64,000 bases of DNA from Ignavibacteriota bacterium (GCA_013285425.1 CP053447.1:2920001-2984000); one strand, 5' to 3'. Numbered from the stretch's first letter, positions 1 through 9,001 are shown. Numbers and translations: made by a program. The notes: generated from the letters alone by a model not told the origin.

Positions 1-1273
1 GCCGGTAAACAAACGGATAAATTTTGGTGAACTCGATTTTTGCAGTCAGATTTTCTATTGGTAAATCAGTAACAGATGCACCAAGAGTAAACCCAAGTTG
101 ATTCCGCTGTTTGTATGAATCAAATAAACCACTGATAGTTATTTCATCAATAAATAATGTGCCGTACAAATGAGTATTTGGTATATGACCTCTTGAACTT
201 AATCCAAAAAATATTTGTGCATTTCCTCCGGCAGCATTTAACTGATGGCTTAACTGATGATCTGCTAACCGGAAAAACATTATCGGTATTAAATATAAAA
301 GTTCAGGTTTTTTATCATACACTATCGATTCCCCGATAGAAATATCCAAACCTTTTAATGGAGTAACTGTCAATGTGTGAGAAGCAATAAACTTATCAAT
401 AAATGAAAAACTTATACCGCCTGATAGATTATGAATTATCGTGTTAGAGTCCAATACTGTTGATGATAACCAGCCATGCAAATAGTTAAATCTAAACCAA
501 TCAACAGGTTTGACATCCAATCTTATAAAACCAAATGACGGAGCTTTTTGTGACAGGACAAGCAATCCGCTTTCACCATAACCCCACTCCATCAAATCTT
601 TACCAACTGCGAACGATCCCCAATCCCATTCGGTTGCTATTACAGCATTTATTTTACTATACTCCATTTTATCCGGAGGAAAAACAGGAGTTGTTAAATC
701 CGACTTCGCTTCGATGCCGGTTATTGGTGTAAACTGTTTTAACTTATCTATTGTTTTGCCGGTTTCAGTATTATCTCTGAAATCAAAACTAAACCCTATG
801 TATTTATCAATGTAGCCGTAAGCATAAATTCCATTCCATATATGAGTAAGCTTTTCATTATCACGGGAACCAATCTGTAAACCAAGAATGGGACTAATGT
901 TTAATCTGAAGAAATTATTATTAAAGCTGAATAGCCTTAGTCTTTCTGATTTATCATGTCTGAAAAATAAAATTCCGGAAGAATCTTCCTTAATATTTTT
1001 CAGCAGATCAAATTCAAAACGAAAATCTTTATTGTAAAAGCTTAATTCTTCTTTCTCCAATGAGGTCAGCCTATCAGATTTTTCAGAAACCTCAATAAGC
1101 TTTTGCGCGATATATTTTCTGCTTACCGGTCTGATCTGATCATCAAACTCAATAATAGATTTTTGACTGAGTCTTGCAAGGAATGAATAAATATCTCTGT
1201 GCAGCGGTTCATAAACCACCTGTGCAAATGTGATAAAACTAAATAGCAGTGACAGAAATATCTTTTTTAACAT
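1..1273 (-). CDS. Wzi-like capsule-assembly outer-membrane protein (3' end cut by window)
   Basis: This reading frame stays open from an ATG at 1273 to the left edge, about 424 codons, so the C-terminus is missing. It begins with a signal peptide (MLKKIFLSLLFSF, cleavage near FAQ). Next comes a segment resembling the N-terminus of capsule-assembly Wzi proteins (EPLHRDIYSFL, then PVSRKYIAQKL). Further on are WGYGESGLLVLSQKAPS and, near the window edge, YGTLFIDEITISG, both resembling Wzi-type beta-barrel segments. Wzi family proteins sit in the outer membrane and help attach or export surface polysaccharide. The gene starts 9 bases after the stop of the DegT aminotransferase gene and closes the rfbA-rfbC-DegT operon, which fits a polysaccharide role. 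I recognise the family by pattern only; another beta-barrel family is possible. Confidence 0.68.
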   Translation of the reverse strand, partial: MLKKIFLSLLFSFITFAQVVYEPLHRDIYSFLARLSQKSIIEFDDQIRPVSRKYIAQKLIEVSEKSDRLTSLEKEELSFYNKDFRFEFDLLKNIKEDSSGILFFRHDKSERLRLFSFNNNFFRLNISPILGLQIGSRDNEKLTHIWNGIYAYGYIDKYIGFSFDFRDNTETGKTIDKLKQFTPITGIEAKSDLTTPVFPPDKMEYSKINAVIATEWDWGSFAVGKDLMEWGYGESGLLVLSQKAPSFGFIRLDVKPVDWFRFNYLHGWLSSTVLDSNTIIHNLSGGISFSFIDKFIASHTLTVTPLKGLDISIGESIVYDKKPELLYLIPIMFFRLADHQLSHQLNAAGGNAQIFFGLSSRGHIPNTHLYGTLFIDEITISGLFDSYKQRNQLGFTLGASVTDLPIENLTAKIEFTKIYPFVYR

Positions 1274-1282
1274 AAGATACTT

Positions 1283-2449
1283 TTACTTATTGAAAAACTT
1301 TTTGAAAGTATCAACTACATAAACCAGTTGATCATCGCTTAATTCAGGAAATATTGGCAGAGCTAAAGATTTATCTGCTGCAAATTCTGAAACAGGAAAA
1401 TCTCCCTTTTTATAACCAAGCTCTTTAAAACATTCCTGCAGATGAAATGGAACCGGATAATATATTTCTGTCCCGATTTCATTTTTAGTTAAGAATTCTC
1501 TTAATTTATCTCTGTCTTCAACTCTTACAATATATTGATTGTAGATATGATAATTCTTCACCTTTCCAAAATCATAAACAGCTTTAGGTAACAACACTTT
1601 ATTTTTAGAATCAAAAGATGTTTTTCCTGTTTGCTCAGCCAAGCCTGCTTCCTTAAACAGTTGTGTATAGCGATTAGCATTTTGTCTTCTTTTTTCGGAC
1701 CATTTATCCAGATGTGGAAGTTTAACTTTCAACACTGCGGCTTGTAAAGCATCAATTCTGAAATTGCCGCCAATTACTTTGTGATAATATTTTGGTTCAC
1801 CGCCGTGAACTCTTTTAATAGACAGGATTTTTGCAAGCTCATCATTATTTGTTGTAACCAAACCTCCATCACCATAGCAGCCAAGATTCTTGCTGGGGAA
1901 AAATGAAAAGCATCCGATATCGCCTATTGTTCCAACAAATCTTCCATCTTTATATTGTGTTCCGATTGCCTGGGCTGCATCTTCAATAACGATAAGATTA
2001 TGAGCTTTTGCAATCTTCATTATATCATCCATATCAGCACTCTGACCGTAAAGATGAACAGGAATTACAGCTTTTGTTTTGGGAGTAATCTTTCTTTCAA
2101 AGTCTTTAGGATCAATATTAAATGTAACAGGATCGTTCTCAACAAAAACCGGAACAGCAAATAATCTTGAAACAACTCCGGCTGTAGCAAAGAAAGAATA
2201 TGTCGGTACGATAACCTCATCGCCGGGTTTTATATCAATAGCCATCAGAGCTAAAAGAAGAGCATCGGTACCGGATGAAACACCAAGTGAATGTTTACAT
2301 CCGAGATAGCTGCAAAATTCTTTTTCCATACTTGTTACTTCAGGTCCAAGAATAAAATGCTGTGATTCAGAAACTTTTATTATTGCATCATCAAGTTCTT
2401 TTTTTAACGACTTGTATTGAAGTTTAAGATCTAGCAACGGAACTTGCAT
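1283..2449 (-). CDS. DegT/DnrJ/EryC1/StrS family sugar aminotransferase
   Basis: This is a PLP-dependent aminotransferase, 388 aa, the normal family length, acting on a nucleotide-linked keto-sugar in the cytoplasm. Visible family features are the N-terminal VPLLDLKLQY, the SSGTDALLLAL cofactor segment (about 58-68), EDAAQ with the PLP-contacting Asp near 157, and FFPSKNLGCYGDGG with the presumed Schiff-base Lys near 187. It follows rfbC by 23 bases and precedes the Wzi-like gene by 9, so a dTDP-sugar substrate is plausible. With rfbA and rfbC upstream but no rfbB or rfbD in view, it may make a 3- or 4-amino-dideoxy sugar for a surface glycan. The exact substrate cannot be read from the sequence. 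The ATG start has AAAGGAAA upstream. Confidence 0.9.
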   Translation of the reverse strand: MQVPLLDLKLQYKSLKKELDDAIIKVSESQHFILGPEVTSMEKEFCSYLGCKHSLGVSSGTDALLLALMAIDIKPGDEVIVPTYSFFATAGVVSRLFAVPVFVENDPVTFNIDPKDFERKITPKTKAVIPVHLYGQSADMDDIMKIAKAHNLIVIEDAAQAIGTQYKDGRFVGTIGDIGCFSFFPSKNLGCYGDGGLVTTNNDELAKILSIKRVHGGEPKYYHKVIGGNFRIDALQAAVLKVKLPHLDKWSEKRRQNANRYTQLFKEAGLAEQTGKTSFDSKNKVLLPKAVYDFGKVKNYHIYNQYIVRVEDRDKLREFLTKNEIGTEIYYPVPFHLQECFKELGYKKGDFPVSEFAADKSLALPIFPELSDDQLVYVVDTFKKFFNK

Positions 2450-2472
2450 AAAATTTCCTTTATGAATATAGA

Positions 2473-3021
2473 TTAATAGATGAAGTCTTTATTGATTTCT
2501 TTGAATAACCTTGCCTGCAAATCTTTTTCAGAAACAATTGGTGTATCAACTTTCCAACTAATATTCAACTGTTTGTCATTGTATAAAATAGCTCTCTCGA
2601 GTTCTTTGCAATAAAGTTCGGTACATTTATATGAAAAAATTGCTTCATCCGATAAAACAGAAAAACCATGTGCAAATCCTGGCGGAATCCAGAGTTGTGT
2701 GTGATTTTCTTCAGTTAATTCTGAAGCAAAATATTTTCCAAATGTTGGTGAACCAAAGCGTATATCTACTGCAACATCCAGCACTTTGCCGGAGATTACC
2801 TGACACAATTTCCCCTGAGCTTTGCTGCCAATCTGATAATGAAGTCCTCTTATAGTATTCTTTTTTGATTTAGAAATATTATCCTGAACAAAATGAAAAT
2901 CTATTCCCGCCTTTTGATAGGCTTCTTTATTATAGCTTTCAAAAAAGTATCCTCTGTTATCTCCAAATACTTTTGGTTTGATTAAAAGTAAACCGGGAAA
3001 TTCAGTTTTTATAACCTCCAA
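2473..3021 (-). CDS. rfbC: dTDP-4-dehydrorhamnose 3,5-epimerase (RmlC)
   Basis: RmlC converts dTDP-4-keto-6-deoxyglucose to its 3,5-epimer in dTDP-rhamnose synthesis. The 182-aa length is standard. The cupin core shows RGLHYQ with the catalytic His near 61, the substrate Lys near 71 (GKLCQV), WIPPGFAHGF (111-120) and the catalytic Tyr near 131 (FSYKCTE). These separate it from the FdtA/QdtA ketoisomerases, which share the fold. The start codon is TTG: no ATG lies near, MEVIKTEFPG matches the usual RmlC N-terminus, and GAGG sits upstream. It lies 4 bases after rfbA and is probably translationally coupled. The rfbB and rfbD partners are not in the window. Confidence 0.93.
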   Translation of the reverse strand: MEVIKTEFPGLLLIKPKVFGDNRGYFFESYNKEAYQKAGIDFHFVQDNISKSKKNTIRGLHYQIGSKAQGKLCQVISGKVLDVAVDIRFGSPTFGKYFASELTEENHTQLWIPPGFAHGFSVLSDEAIFSYKCTELYCKELERAILYNDKQLNISWKVDTPIVSEKDLQARLFKEINKDFIY

Positions 3022-3025
3022 TTAT

Positions 3026-3907
3026 TTATCCCTCTTTCAATATTTTTTCAAGATAATCTTTATATAACGATTTAGGAATCGAATTAGTTAACTCTCTAAA
3101 CTGCTCTTTATTTATAAATCCTTTGTTAAAAGCAATTTCTTCAATACAAGCTACTTTCAAACCCTGTCTGTCTTCAATTACTCCAAAAAAATTCGATGCT
3201 TGTAATAATGCTTCCGGTGTTCCTGTATCCAGCCAGGCAATTCCTCTGCCTATTTTTTCAACATACAGCTCACCTTTTTCAAGATATATTCTGTTCACAT
3301 CCGAAATTTCCAGTTCACCGCGTGCAGAAGGTTTTAATTTTTTTGAAATATTAACCACTTCGCTGTTGTAAATATAAAGTCCGGGAACAGCATATTGCGA
3401 TTTAGGTTTTAATGGTTTTTCTTCTATTGAAATTGCCTTTCCTTCTTTATCAAATTCTACTATCCCATAGCGTTCAGGATCTGTTACCTGATAACCAAAA
3501 ATTGTAGCTCCTGTGTTCTTTTCAATTGCGTCGTAAAAAAATGTAAGATCACCATAAAAGATATTATCACCAAGAACCAGACAAACATTATCATCACCAA
3601 TAAATTTTTCTCCGATTATAAATGCTTCCGCAATTCCATTTGGCGCCTGTTGAACAGCATATTGTATATTCAATCCTATTGCATTACCGCTGTTAAATAA
3701 CTGTTTGTATAACGGAATTGTTTCTTCGTTTGATATAATTAAAACATCTTTTATTCCTCCGAGCATCAGGATAGAAAGAGGATAATAGATAAGCGGTTTA
3801 TCATAGATTAATGCTAATTGTTTGCTATATACTTTTGTTATCGGAAATAATCTTGAACCAGAGCCGCCGGCTAAAATTATTCCTTTAGTTATCTTTTTCT
3901 TATTCAC
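3026..3907 (-). CDS. rfbA: glucose-1-phosphate thymidylyltransferase (RmlA)
   Basis: RmlA makes dTDP-glucose from dTTP and glucose-1-phosphate, the first step of dTDP-sugar synthesis. The protein is 293 aa, as expected. It has the nucleotidyltransferase signature GIILAGGSGSRLFPIT (9-24), then SKQLALIYDKPLIYYPLS, and LVLGDNIFYGD with the metal-binding Asp. EEKPLKPKS and WLDTGTPEAL are also typical. It is the first gene of a four-gene minus-strand operon (rfbA-rfbC-DegT-Wzi-like). A 92-base AT-rich spacer separates it from mgtE upstream, so the operon promoter probably lies between 3908 and 3999. Confidence 0.95.
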   Translation of the reverse strand: MNKKKITKGIILAGGSGSRLFPITKVYSKQLALIYDKPLIYYPLSILMLGGIKDVLIISNEETIPLYKQLFNSGNAIGLNIQYAVQQAPNGIAEAFIIGEKFIGDDNVCLVLGDNIFYGDLTFFYDAIEKNTGATIFGYQVTDPERYGIVEFDKEGKAISIEEKPLKPKSQYAVPGLYIYNSEVVNISKKLKPSARGELEISDVNRIYLEKGELYVEKIGRGIAWLDTGTPEALLQASNFFGVIEDRQGLKVACIEEIAFNKGFINKEQFRELTNSIPKSLYKDYLEKILKEG

Positions 3908-3999
3908 ATTATTACTTTTTGGATAATTTATAACGGTGTAAATATAAAAATAATAAGTTTACGATTCTTAATATTCTATCAGTAAAACAGCAAACTTCT

Positions 4000-5379
4000 T
4001 TACAAAAGTCTGCCGCTGAGTATAAAAATTGCTACTGAAAAATAAATTACCAGTCCTGTAACATCCACAAGAGTAGCAACAAACGGAGCGGAAGATGAAG
4101 CAGGGTCAAATCCAAACTTTTTCAGAATGAAAGGAAGCATTGAGCCGGTAATCGTACCCCACATTACAACCCCAACAAGAGAAGTTGATACAGTAAGTGC
4201 AACAAAAAACCAATGCTCTCCATAAATATGCGAAGCCATTTGCCAGACAAAGATTCTTAAAAAGCCAATTACTGCTAATATAGAACCTAATGTCAGTCCT
4301 GTTATAAGTTCCCGCTTTATAACAAAAAACCAGTCTTTAATTGTAACTTCTCCAAGCGCCATCGCACGCACTACAAGTGTTGCAGCTTGTGAACCTGAAT
4401 TACCGCCGCTGGAAATTATCAACGGAACAAACATTGCCAGAATAACAGCCTTAGCTATCTCATCTTCAAAAAAAGCCATTGCCGAGGCAGTAAACATTTC
4501 TCCTAAAAATAAAACTGCTAACCAGCCGGCTCGCTTTTTTATCATCTCTAATAACGGGATTGAAGAATAGGGTTCATCAAGAGCTTCCATAGCTGCCTGC
4601 TTGTGCATATCTTCTGTTGCTTCTTCTTCAGCTATGTCAAAAACATCATCAACAGTTACTATGCCTATCAGAATTCCGGCTCTATCTACAACAGGCAAAG
4701 CAACCCTATCATATTTTTTAAATGCTTCTACTGCAGTTTCCTGATCATCAAAAACATGTAATGCAACAAAATTTTCTGTCATTAAATCAGATACTGTCTG
4801 ATCTAATGGTGCAAGTAGAAAATCTTTTATCTTAATATCATCAATCAACTTTCCTTTTTCATCAACAACATAAACGATGTTTAATGTTTCCTTATTTTGT
4901 CCGTGCTCACGTATATAGTCTAAAGTTTCCTGAATCGAGTATGAAGGTTTTACAGCAATGTAATCGGGAGTCATCAACCTTCCGACAGAATTTTCCGGAT
5001 AACCGAGCAGTTGTACCGCTATTTTCCGTTCATCAGGTGAAAGCAGCTGAAGTAATTGCTTTGCTGCTGAAGCCGGTAATTCTTCAAACATCCAGGTACG
5101 ATCATCGGGATCCATTTCATTAAGAATTACTGCGCTTTCTTCTTTACCCATTAGTTTCAGCAAATCCATCTGTGTGTCAAAATCCATATACTCAAAAGTA
5201 TCCGCTGCAAGTTCTTTAGAAAGCAAACGAAAGATTATTACCCGGTCTTTTTCAGGAAGATCAACAAGAAGTTCAGCAATGTCGGCTGGAGTCCATTCAA
5301 CAAGAATTTCTTTAAGAATGCTAAGCTGTCTCTCCTCAATAAGAGACTGGATTTCAGGTTGTAAAAGTCTGCTTAGCAT
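4000..5379 (-). CDS. mgtE: MgtE magnesium transporter
   Basis: MgtE is a Mg2+ channel/transporter of the inner membrane gated by cytosolic Mg2+. At 459 aa it is full length: an MgtE N domain (about 20-125), two CBS domains (about 135-190 and 198-250), then five membrane segments (about 283-459). The permease part shows SSGGNSGSQAATL (323-335) and PFVATLVDVTGL, whose Asp near 439 corresponds to the selectivity-filter Asp of Thermus MgtE. It is flanked by the rfb operon downstream and by divergent pdxB upstream. The 142-base upstream region is short and shows no M-box riboswitch. Confidence 0.96.
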   Translation of the reverse strand: MLSRLLQPEIQSLIEERQLSILKEILVEWTPADIAELLVDLPEKDRVIIFRLLSKELAADTFEYMDFDTQMDLLKLMGKEESAVILNEMDPDDRTWMFEELPASAAKQLLQLLSPDERKIAVQLLGYPENSVGRLMTPDYIAVKPSYSIQETLDYIREHGQNKETLNIVYVVDEKGKLIDDIKIKDFLLAPLDQTVSDLMTENFVALHVFDDQETAVEAFKKYDRVALPVVDRAGILIGIVTVDDVFDIAEEEATEDMHKQAAMEALDEPYSSIPLLEMIKKRAGWLAVLFLGEMFTASAMAFFEDEIAKAVILAMFVPLIISSGGNSGSQAATLVVRAMALGEVTIKDWFFVIKRELITGLTLGSILAVIGFLRIFVWQMASHIYGEHWFFVALTVSTSLVGVVMWGTITGSMLPFILKKFGFDPASSSAPFVATLVDVTGLVIYFSVAIFILSGRLL

Positions 5380-5521
5380 CAGAAATTCCTTATTTTAGGA
5401 AAAACAATTTGTTTTTACATGTAAATAATTTTTATTGATTTAATTGGTTTGCAAAAATAGTTTGAATATGTGCAAATCCCAATTAAAATATTTTGTTTCT
5501 TAAAATCTGAACAGAAAAAAA

Positions 5522-6658
5522 ATGCAAAAAATAATTATTGATGAAAATATTTTATTCGCTCAAGAAGCTTTTAACCATTTAGGAATAGTGGAAACTTATC
5601 CGGGACGTTCTATTTCAAATCAGCTTTTAAAAGATGCGGATATTCTTATCGTTCGTTCTATTACCAAAGTTGATGAAAATCTACTTAAGGATACGAACAT
5701 AAAATTTGTCGGTACAGCTACAATCGGAACGGATCATATTGATTTAGATTATTTAAAAAAAAATAAAATTGCTTTTGCAGATGCAAGCGGCTGTAATGCT
5801 TTTTCTGTTGCCGAATATGTTGTTGCTTCACTTTTTCATCTAAGTGCTAAATTTGATTTTAAGATAAAAGATAAGTCAATCGGTATAGTCGGTACTGGTA
5901 ATGTGGGAAGTAAAGTTGCACATTTTTCTGAATCGCTCGGGATGAAAGTACTTTTAAACGATCCGCCGCTTGAGAGAAGCGGAGATCCAAGAAAGTTTGT
6001 TTCGCTTAGTGAAATTCTGAAGTGTGATATTATTACTCTTCATACTCCATTAAATAAAAGCGGTATTGATAAGACTTTGCATCTTATTAATAAAAATAAC
6101 TTAACAGAGCTTAAAGAAAATACAATTCTTATAAACACTTCTCGCGGAGCAGTAATAAACAATAATGATTTACTTGAATCGATTAAAAGGAAAAGGATAA
6201 TAACCGTTCTTGATGTCTGGGAAAATGAACCGGAAGTAAATTTAGAATTATTAGAAAGAACAGATATCTCTACACCACATATTGCAGGTTATTCTTATGA
6301 GGGAAAAGCAAATGGAACAATTATGATCTATGATTCACTTTGTAAATTTCTGAATGTTGAAAAACAATATAAGTTTCAATTTCCTGAGCTTAATAATCCT
6401 GTAATTGAAATAGACTTTTCCGAACAGTTTGAAGATTTTATGAATAAGCTTATATCTGAAATTTATCCAATAGCTGATGACGATAAAAGAATGAGAAGAA
6501 TCTTGGGAATGAGTAATTCAAATATTATTAATGAATTTGATAATCAAAGAAAATATTATCCGGTACGAAGAGAGTACAATAACTATGCTATCAAAAGCTC
6601 AAATCTCAATGAGAAAATCAAATCAGTTTTAACAGAATTAAGATTTAAGATTATTTAA
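5522..6658 (+). CDS. pdxB: 4-phosphoerythronate dehydrogenase (PdxB)
   Basis: PdxB oxidises 4-phosphoerythronate in DXP-independent pyridoxal phosphate synthesis. The 378-aa protein has the D-2-hydroxyacid dehydrogenase layout: GTATIGTDHIDLDYL (62-76), the Rossmann motif VGTGNVGS (about 123-130), INTSRGAVI with the catalytic Arg, ENEPEVN with the Glu, and STPHIAGYSYEGK with the catalytic His. The GYSYEGKANGT stretch and the extra C-terminal domain separate PdxB from SerA or lactate dehydrogenases. It is transcribed alone, divergent from mgtE and convergent with the TonB-like gene, 9 bases from its end. Confidence 0.93.
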   Translation: MQKIIIDENILFAQEAFNHLGIVETYPGRSISNQLLKDADILIVRSITKVDENLLKDTNIKFVGTATIGTDHIDLDYLKKNKIAFADASGCNAFSVAEYVVASLFHLSAKFDFKIKDKSIGIVGTGNVGSKVAHFSESLGMKVLLNDPPLERSGDPRKFVSLSEILKCDIITLHTPLNKSGIDKTLHLINKNNLTELKENTILINTSRGAVINNNDLLESIKRKRIITVLDVWENEPEVNLELLERTDISTPHIAGYSYEGKANGTIMIYDSLCKFLNVEKQYKFQFPELNNPVIEIDFSEQFEDFMNKLISEIYPIADDDKRMRRILGMSNSNIINEFDNQRKYYPVRREYNNYAIKSSNLNEKIKSVLTELRFKII

Positions 6659-6667
6659 TATAAAATC

Positions 6668-7486
6668 TTATTCCTTTGAACCATCTAATTTAAACTCAAC
6701 AGGTATTATCATCTGAACTTTAACTCTTTTACCTTTTTGCAGCCCGGGCTTAAATCTTGTGTAGTAAACCGATAGTCTTGCATTCTCATCACAACCATAA
6801 CCAATACCCTCGACAACCTGTGCAGAAGAGACTTCGCCATTCTTTTCAATAAAAGCCATAACTTTTACAGTGCCTTCTATTTTATTCTTTTTCGCTTCAA
6901 CCGGATAAACAAGTCTTTTGTAAATAGTATGCATTCCTCCAATTGGTTCAGGCATAATTTCCGGGCTAAGCAGATATGCAGGATCATCATCCATATTTAT
7001 CTTATCATCTTCAATGGGTGGAAGATTAAGTTCGTTGGCATCTTTCTTTTTATTGCTTTGTCTTTCTTTCCATTCTGCTAAAAGTTTCTGATAGTCTTCT
7101 TCCCGATATTCACCAACAAGTAAAAACTCCTGTCCTTTTCTTACTCCATCTTCAAAGATCACATCTTCGACCACATTCCCCAGCGAATCATAGTAAGCTG
7201 CCGGTCCATCTCTTTTTCCATCTTCAATGCTATATAGTTCTTTAATATTTCCATTTTCATAATATACAGTAACCGTTCCAAACACTTTGTCATTCACATA
7301 ATTTCTTCTCTCTTTAAGATTACCGTTTTCCCAATAAAATAAAGCTTCTCCCTGCCGCTGATTGCCATTGTAAACCACAATCGCTTCGGGCTTTCCGTTT
7401 GGGAAAAAAGTTTTTACAGTATCCTGCTGAGCAAACAGGTTATTTTGAATAATTATTAATAATAATAGAAGAAAAATCTTTTTCAA
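6668..7486 (-). CDS. YwqK/MORN-repeat protein with C-terminal TonB domain
   Basis: This 272-aa protein joins a signal peptide or anchor (KKIFLLLLLIIIQNNLFA) to three or four YwqK/MORN-type repeats (about 27-120; repeated pattern of Y/F-x-NG-x-K/E, such as FFPNGKPEA, YWENGNLKE, YYENGNIKE). A charged linker follows, then a TonB C-terminal domain (about 180-268; GGMHTIYKRLVYP and KVMAFIEKNGEVSSAQVVEG). TonB domains transmit proton-motive energy to outer-membrane receptors, but single-domain TonB-like modules in Bacteroidota often act in other envelope roles. The start codon is TTG at 7486; no Met lies between it and the mature region. There are no ExbB or ExbD genes nearby. The function of the fusion is unknown. 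Confidence 0.82.
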   Translation of the reverse strand: MKKIFLLLLLIIIQNNLFAQQDTVKTFFPNGKPEAIVVYNGNQRQGEALFYWENGNLKERRNYVNDKVFGTVTVYYENGNIKELYSIEDGKRDGPAAYYDSLGNVVEDVIFEDGVRKGQEFLLVGEYREEDYQKLLAEWKERQSNKKKDANELNLPPIEDDKINMDDDPAYLLSPEIMPEPIGGMHTIYKRLVYPVEAKKNKIEGTVKVMAFIEKNGEVSSAQVVEGIGYGCDENARLSVYYTRFKPGLQKGKRVKVQMIIPVEFKLDGSKE

Positions 7487-7522
7487 TTTATACCCGGTAA
7501 TTTTTGAGGCAAAAGATAATAT

Positions 7523-8065
7523 TTAATTTTGAGTAATAAGAGGCATTATTATCACAACGATAAAAATTAGAATTGCAATTCCGAAAAACAAATACCCGAC
7601 TTCAGCATCATACTGAAGTAATCCGATTTCACCAAGCAAGTAATGCCAATCGTGATATACTTTGTTACCGCCAAGCAGTGGTAATCTTTGAGCCTGAGCA
7701 TCAGAGGCATAAACAGATATATTAATAAAATTTTGTCCAAGCCAGAGTAGTGAAAACTGCATTCCTGTTCTGTACTCATTTCTGAAAAAATAAAAGAAAA
7801 TAATTGAAGGGAGAATTATCTGCATTAAAGTTCCGCCAAGAGTGTAGATATATTTTCCAAAAAATCTAAAGAAAAGATGCCCTGCTTCGTGTATTACAAG
7901 ATCAACATTATCAATTAAACCATATTCGCCCCAATTCATTATCCAATAAATTGTAATCGGAAGAATAATTATGCTTGGGATCCACCTTTTTATCTCATCA
8001 ATTTTTGTATGGGGTTTTGATTTTTTCAGGCTTTGTTCAATTTCTTTTTTTAACTCGTTATCCAT
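7523..8065 (-). CDS. integral membrane protein with HEAGH zinc-protease-like motif
   Basis: A 180-aa membrane protein of unknown function with about four hydrophobic segments (28-45, 78-95, 105-118, 155-176). The notable motif is VIHEAGHLFF with H59, E60 and H63, the HExxH signature of site-2-protease-type (M50) metallopeptidases. It is followed by GGTLMQIILPS (77-87), a possible third ligand Asp in VYASDAQAQ (near 122) and HDWHYLL (138-144). The order HEAGH, then a hydrophobic segment, then an Asp-containing motif recalls M50 proteins, but the NPxPxDG motif of true RseP is absent. It could be a minimal intramembrane protease or only a metal-binding protein. It is separated from the YwqK-TonB gene by 36 bases on the same strand. 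Confidence 0.65.
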   Translation of the reverse strand: MDNELKKEIEQSLKKSKPHTKIDEIKRWIPSIIILPITIYWIMNWGEYGLIDNVDLVIHEAGHLFFRFFGKYIYTLGGTLMQIILPSIIFFYFFRNEYRTGMQFSLLWLGQNFINISVYASDAQAQRLPLLGGNKVYHDWHYLLGEIGLLQYDAEVGYLFFGIAILIFIVVIIMPLITQN

Positions 8066-8160
8066 TTAATTGCATAAATAAAAAATGATATTTAACTTGG
8101 TATTGAAATTAACTAATCAATACTAATCGTTCAAAATATAAATTAAAGGAAAGGATATTT

Positions 8161-8991
8161 ATGAAAAAAATCTTATTTGTGACGTTTATTCTGGCAGTGA
8201 TGACATTCTCAGTATTTGCACAAGGTTTCAGAACTCCGCGTCCAAGTCCAGATGCAGTAGTTTCTCAATTTGTCGGTATTACAAAAGTTACAATTGACTA
8301 CAGTTCACCGGGTGTAAAAGAAAGAGTAATCTGGGGTGAACTTGTTCCTTTTGGTCAGGTCTGGAGAACCGGTGCAAATGAAGCAACAACAATTACTTTT
8401 TCTGAAGCTGTAAATATTAATGGAACCGAGTTACCGGCAGGAACTTATGGAATCCACACAATACCAAATCAAAACGAATGGGAAATTATTTTTAGCAAAG
8501 ATACAAAGGTTGACGATAGTCCGGCTTTTAATCCGGATAAGGAAGTATTAAGAATCAAAGTTAAACCTGAATCAAATCCCTTTACCGAACGTATGGCATT
8601 TACAATTACCGATGTTACAGATAATTCTGCAAATGTTAATTTAATTTGGGAAAAACTTAAAGTTCCATTTAAAATTAATGTAAACACTCAGGATTTAGTA
8701 TTGCAGAATGCCCGTAACACTGTTGATTGGAGAACTCTTACATCAGCAGCAAATTACTGCCTACAGCAGAATATAAATCTTGATGAAGGGTTTAACTGGA
8801 TACAGGCATCAACATTGATTACTCAGAACTATTCTAATATGAGTTTACTCGCACAATATTATGCAAAGATGAATAAGAAATCAGAAGCAATTTCTACAAT
8901 GGAAAAAGCAATTGATTTCGGCAGCAGATTGAAAAATCCGCCATTTGATCTTGAAAACATGAAAAAATTATTAGCTGATTGGAAAAAATAG
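8161..8991 (+). CDS. secreted DUF2911 domain protein
   Basis: A 276-aa exported protein. A signal peptide (MKKILFVTFILAVMTFSVFAQ, cleavage about residue 20) precedes a DUF2911 domain (about 27-165), recognisable by RPSPDAVVSQFVG, ITKVTIDYSSPGVKERVIWG and VWRTGANEATTITFS. The C-terminal third (about 190-275) is helical and TPR-like, with AQYYAKMNKKSEAISTMEKAI. DUF2911 proteins are common in Bacteroidota and have no established biochemical role. The gene has AAAGGAAAGG upstream of the ATG, is transcribed singly, and faces trhO across a short palindrome. Confidence 0.87.
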   Translation: MKKILFVTFILAVMTFSVFAQGFRTPRPSPDAVVSQFVGITKVTIDYSSPGVKERVIWGELVPFGQVWRTGANEATTITFSEAVNINGTELPAGTYGIHTIPNQNEWEIIFSKDTKVDDSPAFNPDKEVLRIKVKPESNPFTERMAFTITDVTDNSANVNLIWEKLKVPFKINVNTQDLVLQNARNTVDWRTLTSAANYCLQQNINLDEGFNWIQASTLITQNYSNMSLLAQYYAKMNKKSEAISTMEKAIDFGSRLKNPPFDLENMKKLLADWKK

Positions 8992-9001
8992 ATCTTAAAA
9001 T

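Noticed and set aside
1955-2309. Plus-strand ORFs within the DegT gene
   Set aside because: They are shadow frames of a clearly conserved minus-strand gene.
2473-3021. FdtA/QdtA-type ketoisomerase instead of RmlC
   Set aside because: RGLHYQ and the catalytic Tyr of RmlC are present at the right positions.
5380-5521. M-box magnesium riboswitch upstream of mgtE
   Set aside because: The gap is only 142 bases and no long paired helices or M-box core were visible.
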